Source: Cyclina sinensis
Lineage: Eukaryota; Mollusca; Bivalvia; Venerida; Veneridae
NCBI GenBank assembly: GCA_012932295.1
Contig: JAAONU010000014.1
Location: 34,131,977 to 34,195,976, forward strand
Reading direction: 5' to 3'
DNA length: 64,000 nucleotides
Under the pieces are notes generated by a model. That model made no database searches and was not told the origin of the DNA. It saw nothing but the letters and a program-made list of their open reading frames with translations. Shown one piece after another: positions 13,301-28,300 of the stretch; the stretch's first letter is position 1; every line of letters begins with the position of its first letter. A program made the position numbers and the translations under genes.

Positions 13301-16300
13301 CAACTCAATAGGGGAATCATCCTATGAACCTTGAAAGCTCTGAGTCAAATGGTACTCCAGTTATTGAGTGGAAACTATTTTCATATTCAAGGTCTCTGTC
13401 ACCTTGACCTTTGACCTCTTGACTCAAAAAACAACAGGGTTTTTAACTCAATAAGGGACAATCATCCTATGAAGTTTGATGACTCTGAGTCAACTGGTAC
13501 TCAAGCTATTGAGTGGAAACCATTTTCACACCCAAGGTCTCTGTAACCTGTAACAGAGACAATGTTGTATATAAATTTTCATCATATCTCTTGTGAAGGT
13601 TTCTTCCTTTGATAGAAAGATTCTGAAATATATCTAACAGAGAAGCCTTTGCAAACTGCTAACACTAAAATAGTTATAACTCCTCACATACCCCAAAGAC
13701 ACTTGTGATCTACTGGACAAATAACTGGATTGATAAGGCCACTTTTATTACAGAAGAATCCTGTAGGGCACCCTCTACAAGCTGTTTTTTCTGTTTGTTT
13801 CGTTAAATTATTGTACCTTCCAACATCACATGGTCTTGGATAGCCAGAACCTACAAGGAGACAGTACAAATAAACTGCTTGCTTTAACATCAATAATCCT
13901 ATTTAAACTAAGCTTTCCTTTCAGTGATAAGCACTGGTCTACACTCTATAACATTGCTTTATTGTATTTATCTGTGTAAAAGGCTTCAAGAAAGCACTGT
14001 CACCATGAAAATGCGACAGAAGCCTATTGCCTGCAAAGGCTTGACTTGAAGCTGTTCTATTTAAGTGAAATGACAACTCCTGACAAAAACGTACAAAAAG
14101 GCAGCATAAACAAAGGACAGGCAGGTAGAGGAACAGACTAAAAGTCTGAAATATACTTCTTTAATGAGTAGAGTAAGTCAGGATTAACAAGTAACAGAGC
14201 AAATACAAAAAAAAAACAAGTATGCGGATTATTTTTTGGCAGTACCAACAACAGATGGACAGTTTGCAACATACTGCCTTAATCTGGTTTGCTTTTGTAC
14301 CATGTTTTCTCAAATCCTGTGATGTACTAATGACATACAGAACTGACACAAAAAAACATCGGGATAGGCAGTATTCTTTGCCATTTGGCAGAACAGACTG
14401 ACAGTTTGCTGTATACTGCCTTCATTTGGTAAACCATTGTGCAAAGCTATTTTTAAGTCCTTTGATGTACCACAGAGTTACAGCGAGGACACAAACATGA
14501 AGGCTAGCAGTATTCTATATAATTTCTGACCTTGACCTTGGAAACCTAAATCTTGTTCCTAAAAATTTTCGAACAACATGCCATGAATACTAAAATCCTA
14601 TTAAAATGGTAAAGTTTAAGTGCAAACCCAAATTCTCATCTGGCATCAACAAGTACCTATGGCATGTCTATATTCTCTATAATTATTTTACTCTACTTAC
14701 CAGGGGGACACCAATGTCCTTTCAAGCATTCATTCTGTGTGTCAGACCAGGAACCTTTTGGACAGTAGTACCCTTTTAGACAATATTTAGTAGGATATCC
14801 AAGGCCCTTAGCAGGACAAATCATTCCAGCTAGGCATAAATAACAAGAGTAACTAAAATGGAAACGCTGATAATAGCCAATGGGACAATCTTCAGTTACA
14901 TAGCCTGAAAACCAAAACAATTAGATTACCAAACATGGGAAACATAATTGTTTCATTAATGGAGACTGAGAGGTACAACTAGATGCACTCTTGTTAGGTA
15001 AAATAAACTGTCTCAGAGAACAAAAGTTATTTCAAATTTACCAAGCTTCTTTTTTTTCAGTGATCTTTTGAAAAGGAACGGAAAAAAGAAACACAATAAT
15101 GACTTTGATCTCATATTGTGATTCTATTTCTAAGTTAACAGTTACAAATTATATTCCATTTCATGGCAAAATCATTTGACCACTCAACTTTATAAAAAGT
15201 TTTTGGTTTATTCTAAGGATGGAAATAATCCAAACGTATTCATCAGAATAGGGTTTCCAAAACACTGATTTGATAATGTGTTATGGTCAGTAGCGGGTAT
15301 GTCCTCCTCTCGCATCAATGGCAGCTCTAATGCATCGGGTCATTGACTGTATAGGATTATTTACAGTTGCAATGGTAATGTTATTCCACTCCTCCGCGAG
15401 TGCCTGGCGCATCTGGGCCAGTGAATTTGGTGGTGGATCACGTGCTCTGACCTTTCTGTCTAGCGTATCCCACAAGTTCTATTGGTGAGAAATCAGGACT
15501 GTACGCAGGCCATGGGAGGACTTCGATGTTGTTAGCCTCTAGAAAGTCCTGATTACCCCTTGCAACGTGACATCACGCATTATCCTGCTGGAATAGAACA
15601 TTATGACGTCTCACAAAGGGAATAACGTGAGGGACTAGAACAGTTTCATGGTATCGATTAGCCGTCAAGTTACTTTCTATGAAGTTGAGAGGAGTCTTGT
15701 AGCTGCCCACACCATTACCCCACCTCCGCCAAAGTGGTCGCGCTCTATTAAACATGCATCCGCAAATCGTTCTCTGTGACGTCTGAACACATGCTGACGC
15801 CTATCTGACGTGTATAGAAGGAATTGTGATTCATCTGAGAACAGTACCTGTTGCCAGCGTTGATGAGTCAACACTCTAGGTCGATGTGCATTCAACCATG
15901 TCAACCTGTTTTCTCTTCGACAAGCTGTCAGGGGTGGTCCAACATATGGACGTCGAGCGTACAACCCTGCTTCATGTAACCGGTTTCTGTCATTTCAGAT
16001 ATCCGATTGTTATGCATGCCCGGTGTATTAGCAGGCGGTAACTGCTGGTGAGAGAAACCTAACTAGTAAGTGACAGAGTCTAATGTAACGGTCCTTTTGT
16101 TGTGTCGTTATCTAGGACGTCCGCTTCAAGGACGGTCTCTTGTTGTTCCGGTAGTCCTAAGACATGTGTAGAGACAAGATATTGTGGATCTGATAACTCC
16201 AAAGTACCTGGCAACTGTGTTGTTGGAATCCCCAACAGCCTCATCACGCTGCCTTTGACTTAAGCTCGCCATTTTACAGTTCCAAGTTGAAATGCTAAAA

Positions 16301-19300
16301 CTATGGAATTTTATTTGCAACACGTATAAGATAATCCGCACACAATTTCTAAATAAAATAAGAGGTAAAGTGTACACGATCACATGAAACACGAGAAACA
16401 TTACTTTTTGTAAAACCCCATGCGAATTTGAGATATCCACCTGTTTCCTTACGATAACGTATGGTGAATTAAAAGGAACAAAAGTTTCCAAAGATGGCAA
16501 AAGTACCTAAAAAAAAAGATCAAACCAAAAACGTAAATTTTTAGCCTTTGAGTTTCTTTTTTCCATTAGTATATATAAAGATCCACATCTAGAAAAAAAT
16601 GTCACAATTTTCTTGAGAATCACAGGGTTTTGCTGAAAATCAAATTACAGACCTCTCAGCCTAGAGTTTTCAGGTATAACACTTTCTTTAACAGCTGTAA
16701 TTGAGAATCATAACAAAAATTATATCATGCATCTGATTTTGTACAGAACTTGAAAATTGCAAAATTTTACTTTACTGATCTTTACTTAAATCCCCATTAT
16801 TTTGAGTACATTACTGTAAATAAAGGGATGGACTTAAACCCTTTATTGATAAAGAAGTCCTGATAACCTGTACCACATACGTGCTCAAACTAGCTTCAAA
16901 CTAAGACTATGAACGAAAGCGTTGAATGTTCTTTGAAGGTAACTTGAACTTGTTTTTCTTTTTGTACTGTGTACAACTATGACTTAACAGGATTATTCTG
17001 CTGAAAAATCTAAATGTTCTTAGAAAAACTTTTTTCAAACATTCTATACTTTTACGTACCTCTGTTAGTATCATATGTTTCCATAGAGAAGTAATATTTC
17101 ATCCCTCTTCCAGGCACCTTTAAGAAAGGGTTTTTTGCACCTCCTTCACATATAAATTTATCATAATACCGAAAACATTCATAACTAGATGCAGTACGAC
17201 AGTACCAAAATTTTCGACAAGATTCACACACCGAAGCACTGACATCATATCGCTCAGTCCCAGCTGCACAGGGTGTTTTGATATCTGAAATTTGAAAAAA
17301 ATTATAAAATTAAACAAGACTTACCTCAGCAGAAGGTGAGGTAAAGTTTATTTGTGATTTCGTCAACCACAAACTTCCCAATAGAAAGATGACGCAGCTT
17401 CAACTCATACTCATCAGTCTTTAGAGAGTAAGTCCAGGTGTTGATTCCTGCCGAGCAGGAGCAACATCTGGTCTTTTGACGAACCATCATATAAAGTAGG
17501 GTTGGTGTTTGGGTATGTGACCCCTTGGGGAGTTTGTGGTCGACGAAATTACAACTAAACTTAACCCCACTTTCTGCAAAGATAAGTCTTGTTTAATTTT
17601 TTAATTTCATCTCCCACTTAACTCCCCAATGGGGCCCCATAGAGATTTTAGAGCTGAAGAAATTCTAGAATGGTGAAAGTGCCAGTCAAAAATTAAATCT
17701 TTAGAAGTGTTAATATTAATCTTATCAAAGACACTAGAAAAATCTTCCAAAGGATTTAACTCTAATTTGAAAAGCTGTCATCCCCCCCCCACACAAAAAA
17801 AAAGTGTCTTTATCTGTTCAATCTAGGTAATATTTCTGCAATTTTCTTGGAAGTTTTGTTTACAGTCCTAAGTTCCTTCCCTAGATATGATCACAGACAG
17901 AAATTTAATACTTAAATAAAAATCTGTCATTACTATGGTGTGCCAAACCTAAAGAGGAAATAATGGAGCTACATCTATTGAGTGGAAGGCCAATCCAGTA
18001 AAATGTAGATCCTATCAAAGGAATGCAAAAAAAGGAAATTCTGTCAGCAGTAGGGGAAAGTGGGAGGTCTTTTTATTCAGGGCCTTAATTGAGAGGGAGT
18101 ATACACTCCTTATCTATCGAAAGAATAACCATAAGACATGCCCACAGAAAGAATGTTGAGCCAGCTTATCTTAATTCAAACCTGAAACTATAAGCTTCAG
18201 ATGTGAGATGTGCGCAACACATCCTCTTTATACCCCAGGCAAAATCTTGACATTGCACTGACGGACACGGGTTTTGAGCCGACCCTCCAAGTGTGACCAT
18301 ATGACCTTTGAGCGGCCGACCTGGGTTTTGTGTGTGACACACCACCCCATCATGGTGAAGATTTGTATAAAATTATTTCGTAAATCTTCAAAGAATGAGC
18401 AAGATATAGACCAGACAAATCTAGACGGATGCACGGACTGACAGACGCACATACACCAAATCGCCACAAGTGAAAAGCAGCGACTAAGTTGACCTCACCA
18501 CAAGAGGGGTCAACAATTTCAAAATCCTCTGACCACTAAGCATAATACTTTAAAGCATAACATTCATTCTTAGATAAAGGGCACAATTTCAAAAAACAAG
18601 GGTTGAAAATTCAATAGATTAGAAATCCTTGTTTTTCTCCTGATTTTATTTTGACAACATTTGAACAATATAAAACAGCATTCAGTGGACCCAAACCGGC
18701 TTTACTTTAAAAGATGCAGCTGTTTAAAAATATACACCCAAAAAGGCGATAAGGTACATTATATCTCCAATCTTACGAAATTTAAATTTAGTTATTGTAT
18801 ACATGTATGTAAAGACTACGAGCTCTAAATCGTAACTTATTCAACAACACATAAAATCCTTAACTTCGAGTATCACCTTAATACTTTTGGTTTTCTGCAA
18901 GAAAATATTACAGCAAATATGCAAAAAATCGGTCTTTAAATTTTCATGCTCGTTCTTATTATTATATCTTTAATAAACCTCGTTCATTCTACCTGAAAAC
19001 ACACACTAAATTCGACAGATTGTTTAACAGCAATAAAGTGCTGCATTCTTAAATAAGTTGGCCCATGAAATCTAAAGGACATCGTCACTTTATTAAAACC
19101 GAAAAGTCATAACGTACCTTACTGGGCACAACATCTGAAACTATTTAAATATAGTTTTCATTTTTATTATTATAATCAAGTAAAAAATTTTAAATTGAAA
19201 AATATATGAAACTTTGGAGTCAAAGCAGTAAATGTTTTCCTTTAAATAGATCTTTTTCCGTTATTTTAGCGAATTAGTCCTATAACATTTGAATAACTTT

Positions 19301-22300
19301 AAAAGCTTAAACAAATATATCAAAGGAAAAAAACGCTTAATAAACGAAATCCATCTTATAGGTAGACAACCGTTAAACAATGCACTTTTTTACAGTTTAT
19401 GAGACGATTTATTGTCATAATTTAGTAAAAAGGTATCGTAACGTTCCTTATGCAGTTTTTCTCTGCTCTGTAAATATCTTACAGAAACTGCTTCTCAATA
19501 GTAAAAAAACATTAAAAAAATTAAATAAAAAAACCCCTAAAATATCGAACTGTTACAGCGTGATTACCACGAAAAGTATTTGTAATGGCTTACCACTTAA
19601 TAATCTTTCAGCAAAATGCTAAAGCAGAATAACTATGTGACTTAAACACTATATACATATACTTCATCTAATATTTTTCCATATAAAAACAAGGTTACTG
19701 TCATTTAAACTTGTCTGCTGACGAGTATCTGACGCAAAACATTTACCGAGGAAAAGATTTGATGCGTACAATAGAAACAGACACAATCAAAGATAGTGTG
19801 TGATCTATGTAACGTTTCTTATCCTGTTTAAGCGAAAACAACTTGATATAAAAAGAAGACATTTTCGACTGCAATTAATAACCTTTTAACTACATATAAA
19901 GCAAATAAAGTTATACAACTGTTGAAACAATGAAAACTCACAAAACGCTTAAAACATTTAAAATAGTACTTAATTTCCGCAAATATATCTGACTTGGGTT
20001 AAAGAAGTAATCAATTCCACAATTTGCTTTAGCCTCAATGCTTCGTAGCCTTAATACAGGTCTTCACTTTTAAGTTTAACAATCAAAATTAATTTGAGAG
20101 ACAAGGCAATGTATGTTTTTGCGCTGCTTTTCTTTACATAGACTAGAATTTAAACGCTTCTTTCGAGGAAACGAACCTTTGTTAAATATTTTAAATGCTT
20201 TTAGTTAAGTGAAATATTGAAGTACAAGTGTGAATTTTGAAATATATGAAAAAAAGCTTAATGAGTTTTCATTCATACCTGTATTTTTCAAAAGACTTCA
20301 CAACAGATTTAGAATTTTGAAAAATCAGTATAACGTTTCTTATGAAGAAAAAATAAGAAACCCAGATGATGTCACTGAATGGCTTTTCTGGCAAAATTTA
20401 GTTTATTAATTGAGCTCAGTCTTGTTTTATTGTGTGAAGGGTTTATTTATTGAAAAGTTTACAGAGTTAACACCATTTTTAGTAAACACTGATTAGCATT
20501 ATGTTTTAGTTAAGGCAGTATAACATATCTTATTCGGTCAGAAAGGACAAAGGAATGATATCAACTGAAATTTTTCAAAAGTTGGAATTACAAGAAAAAT
20601 GCTGCTGAACACAAAATTCAAGCCTTCCCCTTCACAAAAGACATTTTGTTGCATTCTCTGAATTCGTAGTTTTAAAAGAGTAAGTCTCCAAACATACCTA
20701 CTGTACGCTAGGACAGAACATTTAATCTCATTCTGTATCATTCAGGCTTCCGTCTGAACAGATTTTTTTCTAATAGAGAGCAAGTTTTGTCTAAGTCTTT
20801 TACATACCTACCAACTGTTTGTTTTGGTATGTTCTTAAACGAGCTGTACACATTTCTAAGTAGAAGCACTTCGAAGGACAGTCAAAATTCGTAAATGTGC
20901 CGTTTATCTAAGAATGAATGATAAGCAAGATACAGCGTCAACAAACAAATTTTAATATTTTTATTTGACCTTTGACCTCTTGTGACCTTGACCTTCATTT
21001 TGCGCAAGACAACTCAACTCAACATGGAGAACATTTGTGATAAGTTATATTATAATCAATCCATGTATATAGAAGTCATACTTGCAAATGAATGTTTTAT
21101 TTTGTTATTTGACCTTTGACCCCTAAATGTGACCTTGACCTTTGCCACAGACAAGTGAATTTTTCAAATCCTCTGACCACAAAGCATAATACTTCAAAGA
21201 TCTCATCTTTAATACAACAAGAGCCATGTTACACATGGTTAATCCCCCCGCCGGGAAGAAGCTACCTGAAGGTTGTACTTTCAAACACTCAATGTAATAA
21301 TGTTTGAAGAAAATCCCACAAAAAATAGGCAAGGTATAGTTATTGTTCTTGCAAACTGCACTTCCTACCAATGTGCTATGTCAGTGTATTAAGTTTGAAG
21401 AAAATCGCTCATTTGACAAGCACTTTTGGAGTTATGCTTCGGACAAAGTTTTTCAATTAAATCTGATAAAGGGGAATAATTCTAAAAGTAGGCAAGGTAG
21501 AGTAATAATTTTTAAATACTGCACCTCCTCCAAATGTGCTCTTTCAGTAGCAAATCACTCAAGTACTTTTGGAGTTATGCTCCGGACAAAACTGGAATGG
21601 ACGCATGCACGGACGGACAGAGACCATTTCTAATATCCCCTCCGCCTTTTGCGGGGGGATAATAAATTCAAGAATTCAAGAATTAGATATACATGTATAT
21701 GCTGGGATTTTTAAAATGTAAACAAGTAAATCTGATAAAGGGGAATAACTCTAAAAAATAGGCAAAGTAGAGTAATTGGACTTGCACACTGCACTACCTA
21801 CCAATGTGTTCTGTCAGTGTATGAAATTTGAATAAAATCCCTCAAGTAGTTTTGGAGTTATGCTCCGGACAAAATTTATCAAGTAATTCTGATAAAGGGG
21901 AATAACACTAAAAATAGGCAAGGTAGAGTTATTGTTCTTGCATATTGCACTACCTACCAATGTGCTCTGTCAGTGTATGAAGTTTGAATAAAATCCCTCA
22001 AGCAGTTTCGGAGTTATGCTCCGGACAAAATTTATCAAGTAATTCTGATAAAGGGGAATAACTCTAAAAATAGGCAAGGTAGAGTTATTGGACTTGCACA
22101 TTGCACTACCTACAAATGTGCTCTGTCAGTGTATGAAGTTTGAATATAATCCCTCAAGTAGTTTTGGAGTTATGCTCCGGACAAAATTTATCAAGTAAAT
22201 TTGATAAAGCGGAATAACTCTAAAAAAAGGCAAGGTAGAGTTATTGCACTTGCACATTGCACTACCTACCAATGTGCTCTGTCAGTGTATGAAGTTTGAA

Positions 22301-25300
22301 TATAATCCCTCAAGTAGTTTTGGAGTTATGCTCCGGACAAAATTGTTTCGGACGGACGGACGCACGGACGCACAGACGCACAGGACGGCACGAAGGGCAT
22401 TTCTAATATCCCCTCCGCCTTTGGCGGGGGATAAAAAAATCCATGGAGCAGAGGCAATTTCGTGATAACAGCTTTTGAGGATAAACCTATTTTGTGGCAT
22501 TTTTGTTTAATGGAGCAGAACCGTTTAAGCAATTTTAACGCAGGGCTATGTAAGGAACATTTCTGTGAAATTTGATGGAAAATTACCTTGCCATTGAGGA
22601 GCAGATGCTGTTTGATTTCTTTTCTACTTTTAGCTTTTGTAATAAAAAATTACGGTTTGAGCAATTTTAGAAAAGGGCAATATAAGGAACATTTCTGTCA
22701 AATTTGGCTTAAAATGGCCAAGTGCTTTTTGATGAGATGTCATTTGTAGCAAAATATTGACGAAAATTATTTTTAGTTCTGGCAGGCCATTTTCTTCAAT
22801 GGAGCAGAACCATTTTAGCAATTTTAATAAAGGGCCATGTAAGGAACATTTATGTTAAATTTGATGGGAAAATCTCCTAACCGTTTAGAAGGAGATGTTG
22901 TTTAATTTTTTTTCTATTTTTAGCTTTTGCAGCCCTTATTGTGCTATATAGCGGAACGGTTTGAGCAATTTTAGAAAAGGGCATGATAAGGAACATTTCT
23001 GTAAAGTTTGGTTTAAAATGGCCAAGTGGTTTAGAAGGAGATGTCATTAGAAGCCAAATATTGACAAAAATCTATTTTTAGCTCTGGTGGCCATTTTCAT
23101 CAATTGAGCAGAACCATTTTAGCAATTTTAATAAAGGGCCATGTAAGGAACATTTCTGTTAAATTTGATGGGAAAATCTCCCAACTGTTAAGGAGGAGAT
23201 ATTGTTTAAATTTTTTTCTATTTTTAGCTTTTGCAGCCCTTATTGTGCTATGTAGCGGAACGGTTTGAGCAATTTTAGAAAAGGGCATGATAAGGAACAT
23301 TTCTGTAAAGTTTGGTTTAAAATGGCCAAGTGGTTTAGAAGGAGATGTCATTAGAAGCCAAATATTGACAAAAATCTATTTTTAGCTCTGGTGGCCATTT
23401 TCATCAATTGAGCAGAACCATTTTAGCAATTTTAATAGAGGGCTATGTAAGGAACATTTCTGTGAAATTTGATGAGAAAATCTCCCAACTGTTAAGGAGG
23501 AGATATTGTTTAAATTTTTTCTTTTTATTAGCTTTTGCAGCCCTTATGTGCAATGTAGCGGAAGGGTTTGAGCAATTTTAGAAAAGGGCATGATAAGGAA
23601 CATTTCTGTAAAGTTTGGTTAAAAATAGCTTTGGGATTTAGGAGGAGATTTAAAGTAAAATGTTGACAACGGACGACTGACAACGGACGCCGGACATAGG
23701 ATGATCACAATAGCTCAACCTTAGCATTTGCTCAGGTGAGCTAAAAATGTATATATTTTATGTCAACACAACAGAAGATTTATTTGCAAGATGATGGGTA
23801 AAAGACAACAACTCAACATGTTTTTCTCGGTTTTGTAAAATATCTGTCTCCATTTCATAAAAGCACAATATTTAACCGTTTATTATGAAGTAAATATGAA
23901 GAGAAGGTTGGAAACCTTTTATCAAGTTCCCAATATCATTCAAGTAGAGTTCGATGCAATTTATATTTAGTGTTTTAATTAAGTCTGTTTGCTCTGATAC
24001 CACCCGAAATTTCGGTACGCTGATGATCTCTGAATGACTGTATTTTTTACAAATCTGCTATGTTTATGGTGCTTTATTTAAAAAAACAAGCACAGATATA
24101 GGAATGAAATATATTGTAAAGCTTAGTTCTATGTTCACTTATCATCTTCCATCTAATGCCGACTTATTTTGTAACTCCATTATCTTCTGTTACCCCATAA
24201 AAGTTGATCAGAAAACAAGAATTTGAACATACTTTCCGCCATTTTTGAAAACACAATTCAGTTTTAGTATCGATTTTATTGCTTTGAAGCAAAAACTGTG
24301 TTGAAAAATAACAAACCAGATAATAAAACAATATGGGAATGTTTATTTTACTAATTCGGCTAGAATTCGTAATGTAATTTCTTACTTTAATTTTTTTTTT
24401 TCACTATTTGATTATACTATCGTATAAGCAACAACATATACTATCCACCATTAAGGTATTTACTAAGAACCGATTGTGCATGCGTGTGACACCATATTTT
24501 ACTATTTTTAAGTGTCCATACCCTCAAAATTAAGGCCCTGTTTTATTTAAGAGGGTCTTTCTGGTCAAACTTCCAATTTTCTGAAATTCTTAATACAACT
24601 TTGAGATATGGCAGTGGACACAGAATATGCTAAATGGCAGCTCTTTAGACACTGCTATCCCTAAACAGAATAAACTATAATAATAGGAAGAATTTACTCT
24701 TTCCATCCACAAATGAGCACACATAGCCAAGTTCACAGTACTCAGCTATGCCATTGAAGCAAATCATATTTTCTGGGCAAGGCAGTATCTTTCCATTCTC
24801 ACAAAGAACACCATCATTGCACCTAACACATTCTGCCTGTCCTGTTGTGTAGGTGGTGAAGCCACTTCTACATGGAATCATTTCACCTGCAAGAAAACAT
24901 TAACACATTATAAGCTGCTAGAAAGCAGTATGAAACCACCAATAAAATCTGTAACCACCTGTTAATAACATGCAATTGCATAAAAAGAAAAACTATGTGT
25001 CACTGCCCTTCTTGTGGTAAACATACAACAAGTCAGTGAAGTTAACCATTTATTCCAATAGATGTGATAAAAAGCTGAAAATACACAAAAACATTTGTAA
25101 GGATCTAATAGCAGACATAGTGTGGAATTTGATGGTACAAAGGTGTTTGTCAATAACTATATTCAAATAACAAAGACAAAGGAAGAGTAGATTTTATAAT
25201 GTGTGAGTTTTTTATACATAAAATTAAGCTTTCTTAAAAAGGTACGAAACAGACTGGGTACGAAATGTAAAATGAAACCAATTTTGTGCGACAATCAATG

Positions 25301-28300
25301 TACTTCATACTTTCAAAAACTTAAACTTTTATAAATTGATTACATAGGATCAAAGGCTTATGTAAATAAAGAATACAGCTTACACTGTGAGGGGACAAGG
25401 ATTAAAAGACTAAATATTTTAGTTTGTGGGAAAATCGTCCGCCTTTTTGCAGTTTTAATTAAGCACAAAGTCAAGAAATAAGTGAAGCCAAAGATCGTTA
25501 AACAATGAAATGGAAAATGCGGAAAGTGCGAGGTACCTACCTACGATTCCAGCACACTATGTACATTTACATAACTAGTACTTTTTAGAAAAAGGATATA
25601 AATAGAAATAAAATTTGGTGGCTTAAAATGCCTCTTTGTCCTTTCAATAAGAAACAAGAGCTGTTGAAGGACAGCACGCTCGACTATTCTCACTGCTTGA
25701 CACTAAAGGGCTTTAAACCCTATACAACCATTGTCAATTACCTCCTCTTGCAAAATGAGGTAATGAAAGTGAAAAAGTATTGTATGTTTAGAGGCAATAA
25801 TAACTAAATATACATACTACCTTGCTACATACTTATACCATATTTTTAAGTCTAAAAAGGGGCCATAATTCATAAAAAATACCTGTATTTGACTAACATC
25901 ATAATTTCTAAAGTATAGTTAGTTTCAAGGCTAAACATCACAATCATTAGTGTAACAGAAAACTTAAACCCAAAGTGTCTGAACTCCTCTTAAGTTTAAC
26001 TCAACTTAAGTTTAGCTTTGACTTAACTTAAGTTTAACTTCAACTCAACTCAAGTTCAACTCAACTTAAGTTTCACTTTAATTCAACTTAAGTGTAACTT
26101 ACTCAACCTAAGTTTAAACTTAAGTGTGTGCTACCTTGCCGAAAAACTTTAACTAAATTTCTAAGTCAAAAAAGGGCCACAATTCACACAAAATGCTTGA
26201 CACAGTTACCTCCTTTTGTAAGCAGAGTAAGCTCTTGATGATAAACAATTACTGTAAGTTTGAGGGCTATATCTGCAAGGGAAAGGTTAGTAGTGCTACC
26301 TAGCCAAAAAACTTTAACCAAATTTCTAAGTCAAAAAGGGGCCATAATTCACACAAAATGCTTGACACATTTACCTCCTCTTGTTAACAAAGTAAGCTCT
26401 TGATGGTAAACAAGTATTGTAAGTTTCAGGGCTATATCTGCAAGGGAAAGGTTAGTAGTGCTACCTTGCCGAAAAACTTTAACCAAATTTCTAAGTCAAA
26501 AAGGGCCATAATTCACACAAAATGCTTGACACATTTACATCCTCTTGTTAACAAAGTAATCTCTTGATGGTAAACAAGTATTGTAAGTTTCAGGGCTATA
26601 TCTGCAAGGGAAAGGTTAGTAGTGCTACCTTGCCGAAAAACTTTAACCAAATTTCTAAGTCAAAAAGGGGCCATAATTCATAAAAAATGCTTGACACAGT
26701 TACCTTCTCTTGTTGGCAGAGTAAGCTCTTTCAGGGCTATATCTGGGAGGGTTAGGTGAATAATGTTACCTTGCCGAAAAACTTTAACCTGAACCAAAGC
26801 CAAAGCCGGGGCGAGAACTATAGCCCTCCTTATTAAAGTCGAGCTAAAAAAAAGGGTGCCATTGTCACAAAATAGACCAGTCTATGTGTGACCCTTACCT
26901 TGGCCACAGAGACCTGAATTAAGCATGTGACACTCCGCCTTATAATGGTCTACATTTATGCCAAGTTATATTTCTAAATCTCTAAATACATGTAGTTTTG
27001 CTCCAGACAAGCATTTTCCACTGACCTCTAGGTGTGACCTTGACCTTTGACCCAGTGACCTGGTTCATGTGTGCAACACTACATTTTATGATGGTGATCT
27101 TTTGTATCAAGTAATACTAAAATACCTCCAGACATGTAGAAGATATGCTCCGGACAAAATTTGATTTCATCATCTCTAGTGCCCTTGACCTTGCATACAG
27201 GGACCAGGATTATGTGTGCGTGTAATGCTCAGTCTCATGATGGTGAACATTTGTGATAGAATCCCTCAATTCATGATGACTAAATGGTCCATACTTGGGC
27301 GCAACACTACCACCTTTGATTGTGAACATTGGTACCAAGTATCCTTAAAATCCATCCATGCAAGTTGAAGATATGCTCTGGACACAACTGGACGCTGCCC
27401 ACCCGCCTGCCATTGGTGTTCCCATAATACATCCCATTTTTCAAACAGGTATAAAAAAAAAAAGAGTGCCTCAGGCTCTGGGGATATTCACTGCTTAACT
27501 TGCTAGTCAATATTATGCTGTCTTGGGATGGGTCTCACCTTAGACTACTATATTTGAATAGTCTGATATCTTGCATGAAAAATACATGGAACTAATTAAG
27601 ATATCTGTGTATCAAGTATTAAATGGTCAAGTGACAACAATATTAATATACAGCAGTAATATACAACATTTTAAGTTCTATTGTTTATTAACAGGATGAA
27701 ACAAAGTCAGAAAGTCCATATACATAAACACATACATACATAATCAGGATTGCAGAAATGTTTCGGTCTGACCACCCGAAAATTACTCCCCATCTCCACC
27801 CCACCCTGCATTGGACCAACTTAAATTGATAACCTGTTGATACATGTATAGAAACAAGAAAAAATGTGCATTGTGCTGAAGCTAGCCACTTCATATATGC
27901 AAGAAAATTAAGCTTTTTAAAGCTACCGCCTTCAGTTTGATCAAAAACATACACATTTTAGTTTTTAAATTGATGTCGTGTGTACATGCATTATTATTAA
28001 ATTAACGCTTTTGATGTATTTCGAGAAAATCTTGCTTTGCTACTTCCTTTCCAACCTCAAACAGTATGGAGCACAAGAAACACACTGCTAATTTAGCTCA
28101 AAGTAACTATGTCAAAGGCTTTTTACTTTCAAGCTACTTCAAAGGAGCCGACTTCTACGAACACGTGGGCTGACATAGGACAGCTGCAAATACATTACAC
28201 TAAAGGATTTCATTTATTGATTGAATACTCTGATGGCTATCAATTATCAGACTTGTGTTTCATGGTCATTTGCTCTTTGACAAGTTTATTAGGGTGTACA

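Noticed and set aside
17120..17317. Minus-strand frame of 65 codons starting MFNFIIFFKFQ
   Set aside because: It overlaps exon I in a different frame and crosses its splice acceptor; only the phase-1 frame is open across the whole exon and carries the cysteine pattern.
23100..23351. Minus-strand frames with repeated KPLGHFKPNFTEMFLIMPFSK-like segments
   Set aside because: They are translations of the 300-bp core repeat and recur because the DNA does.
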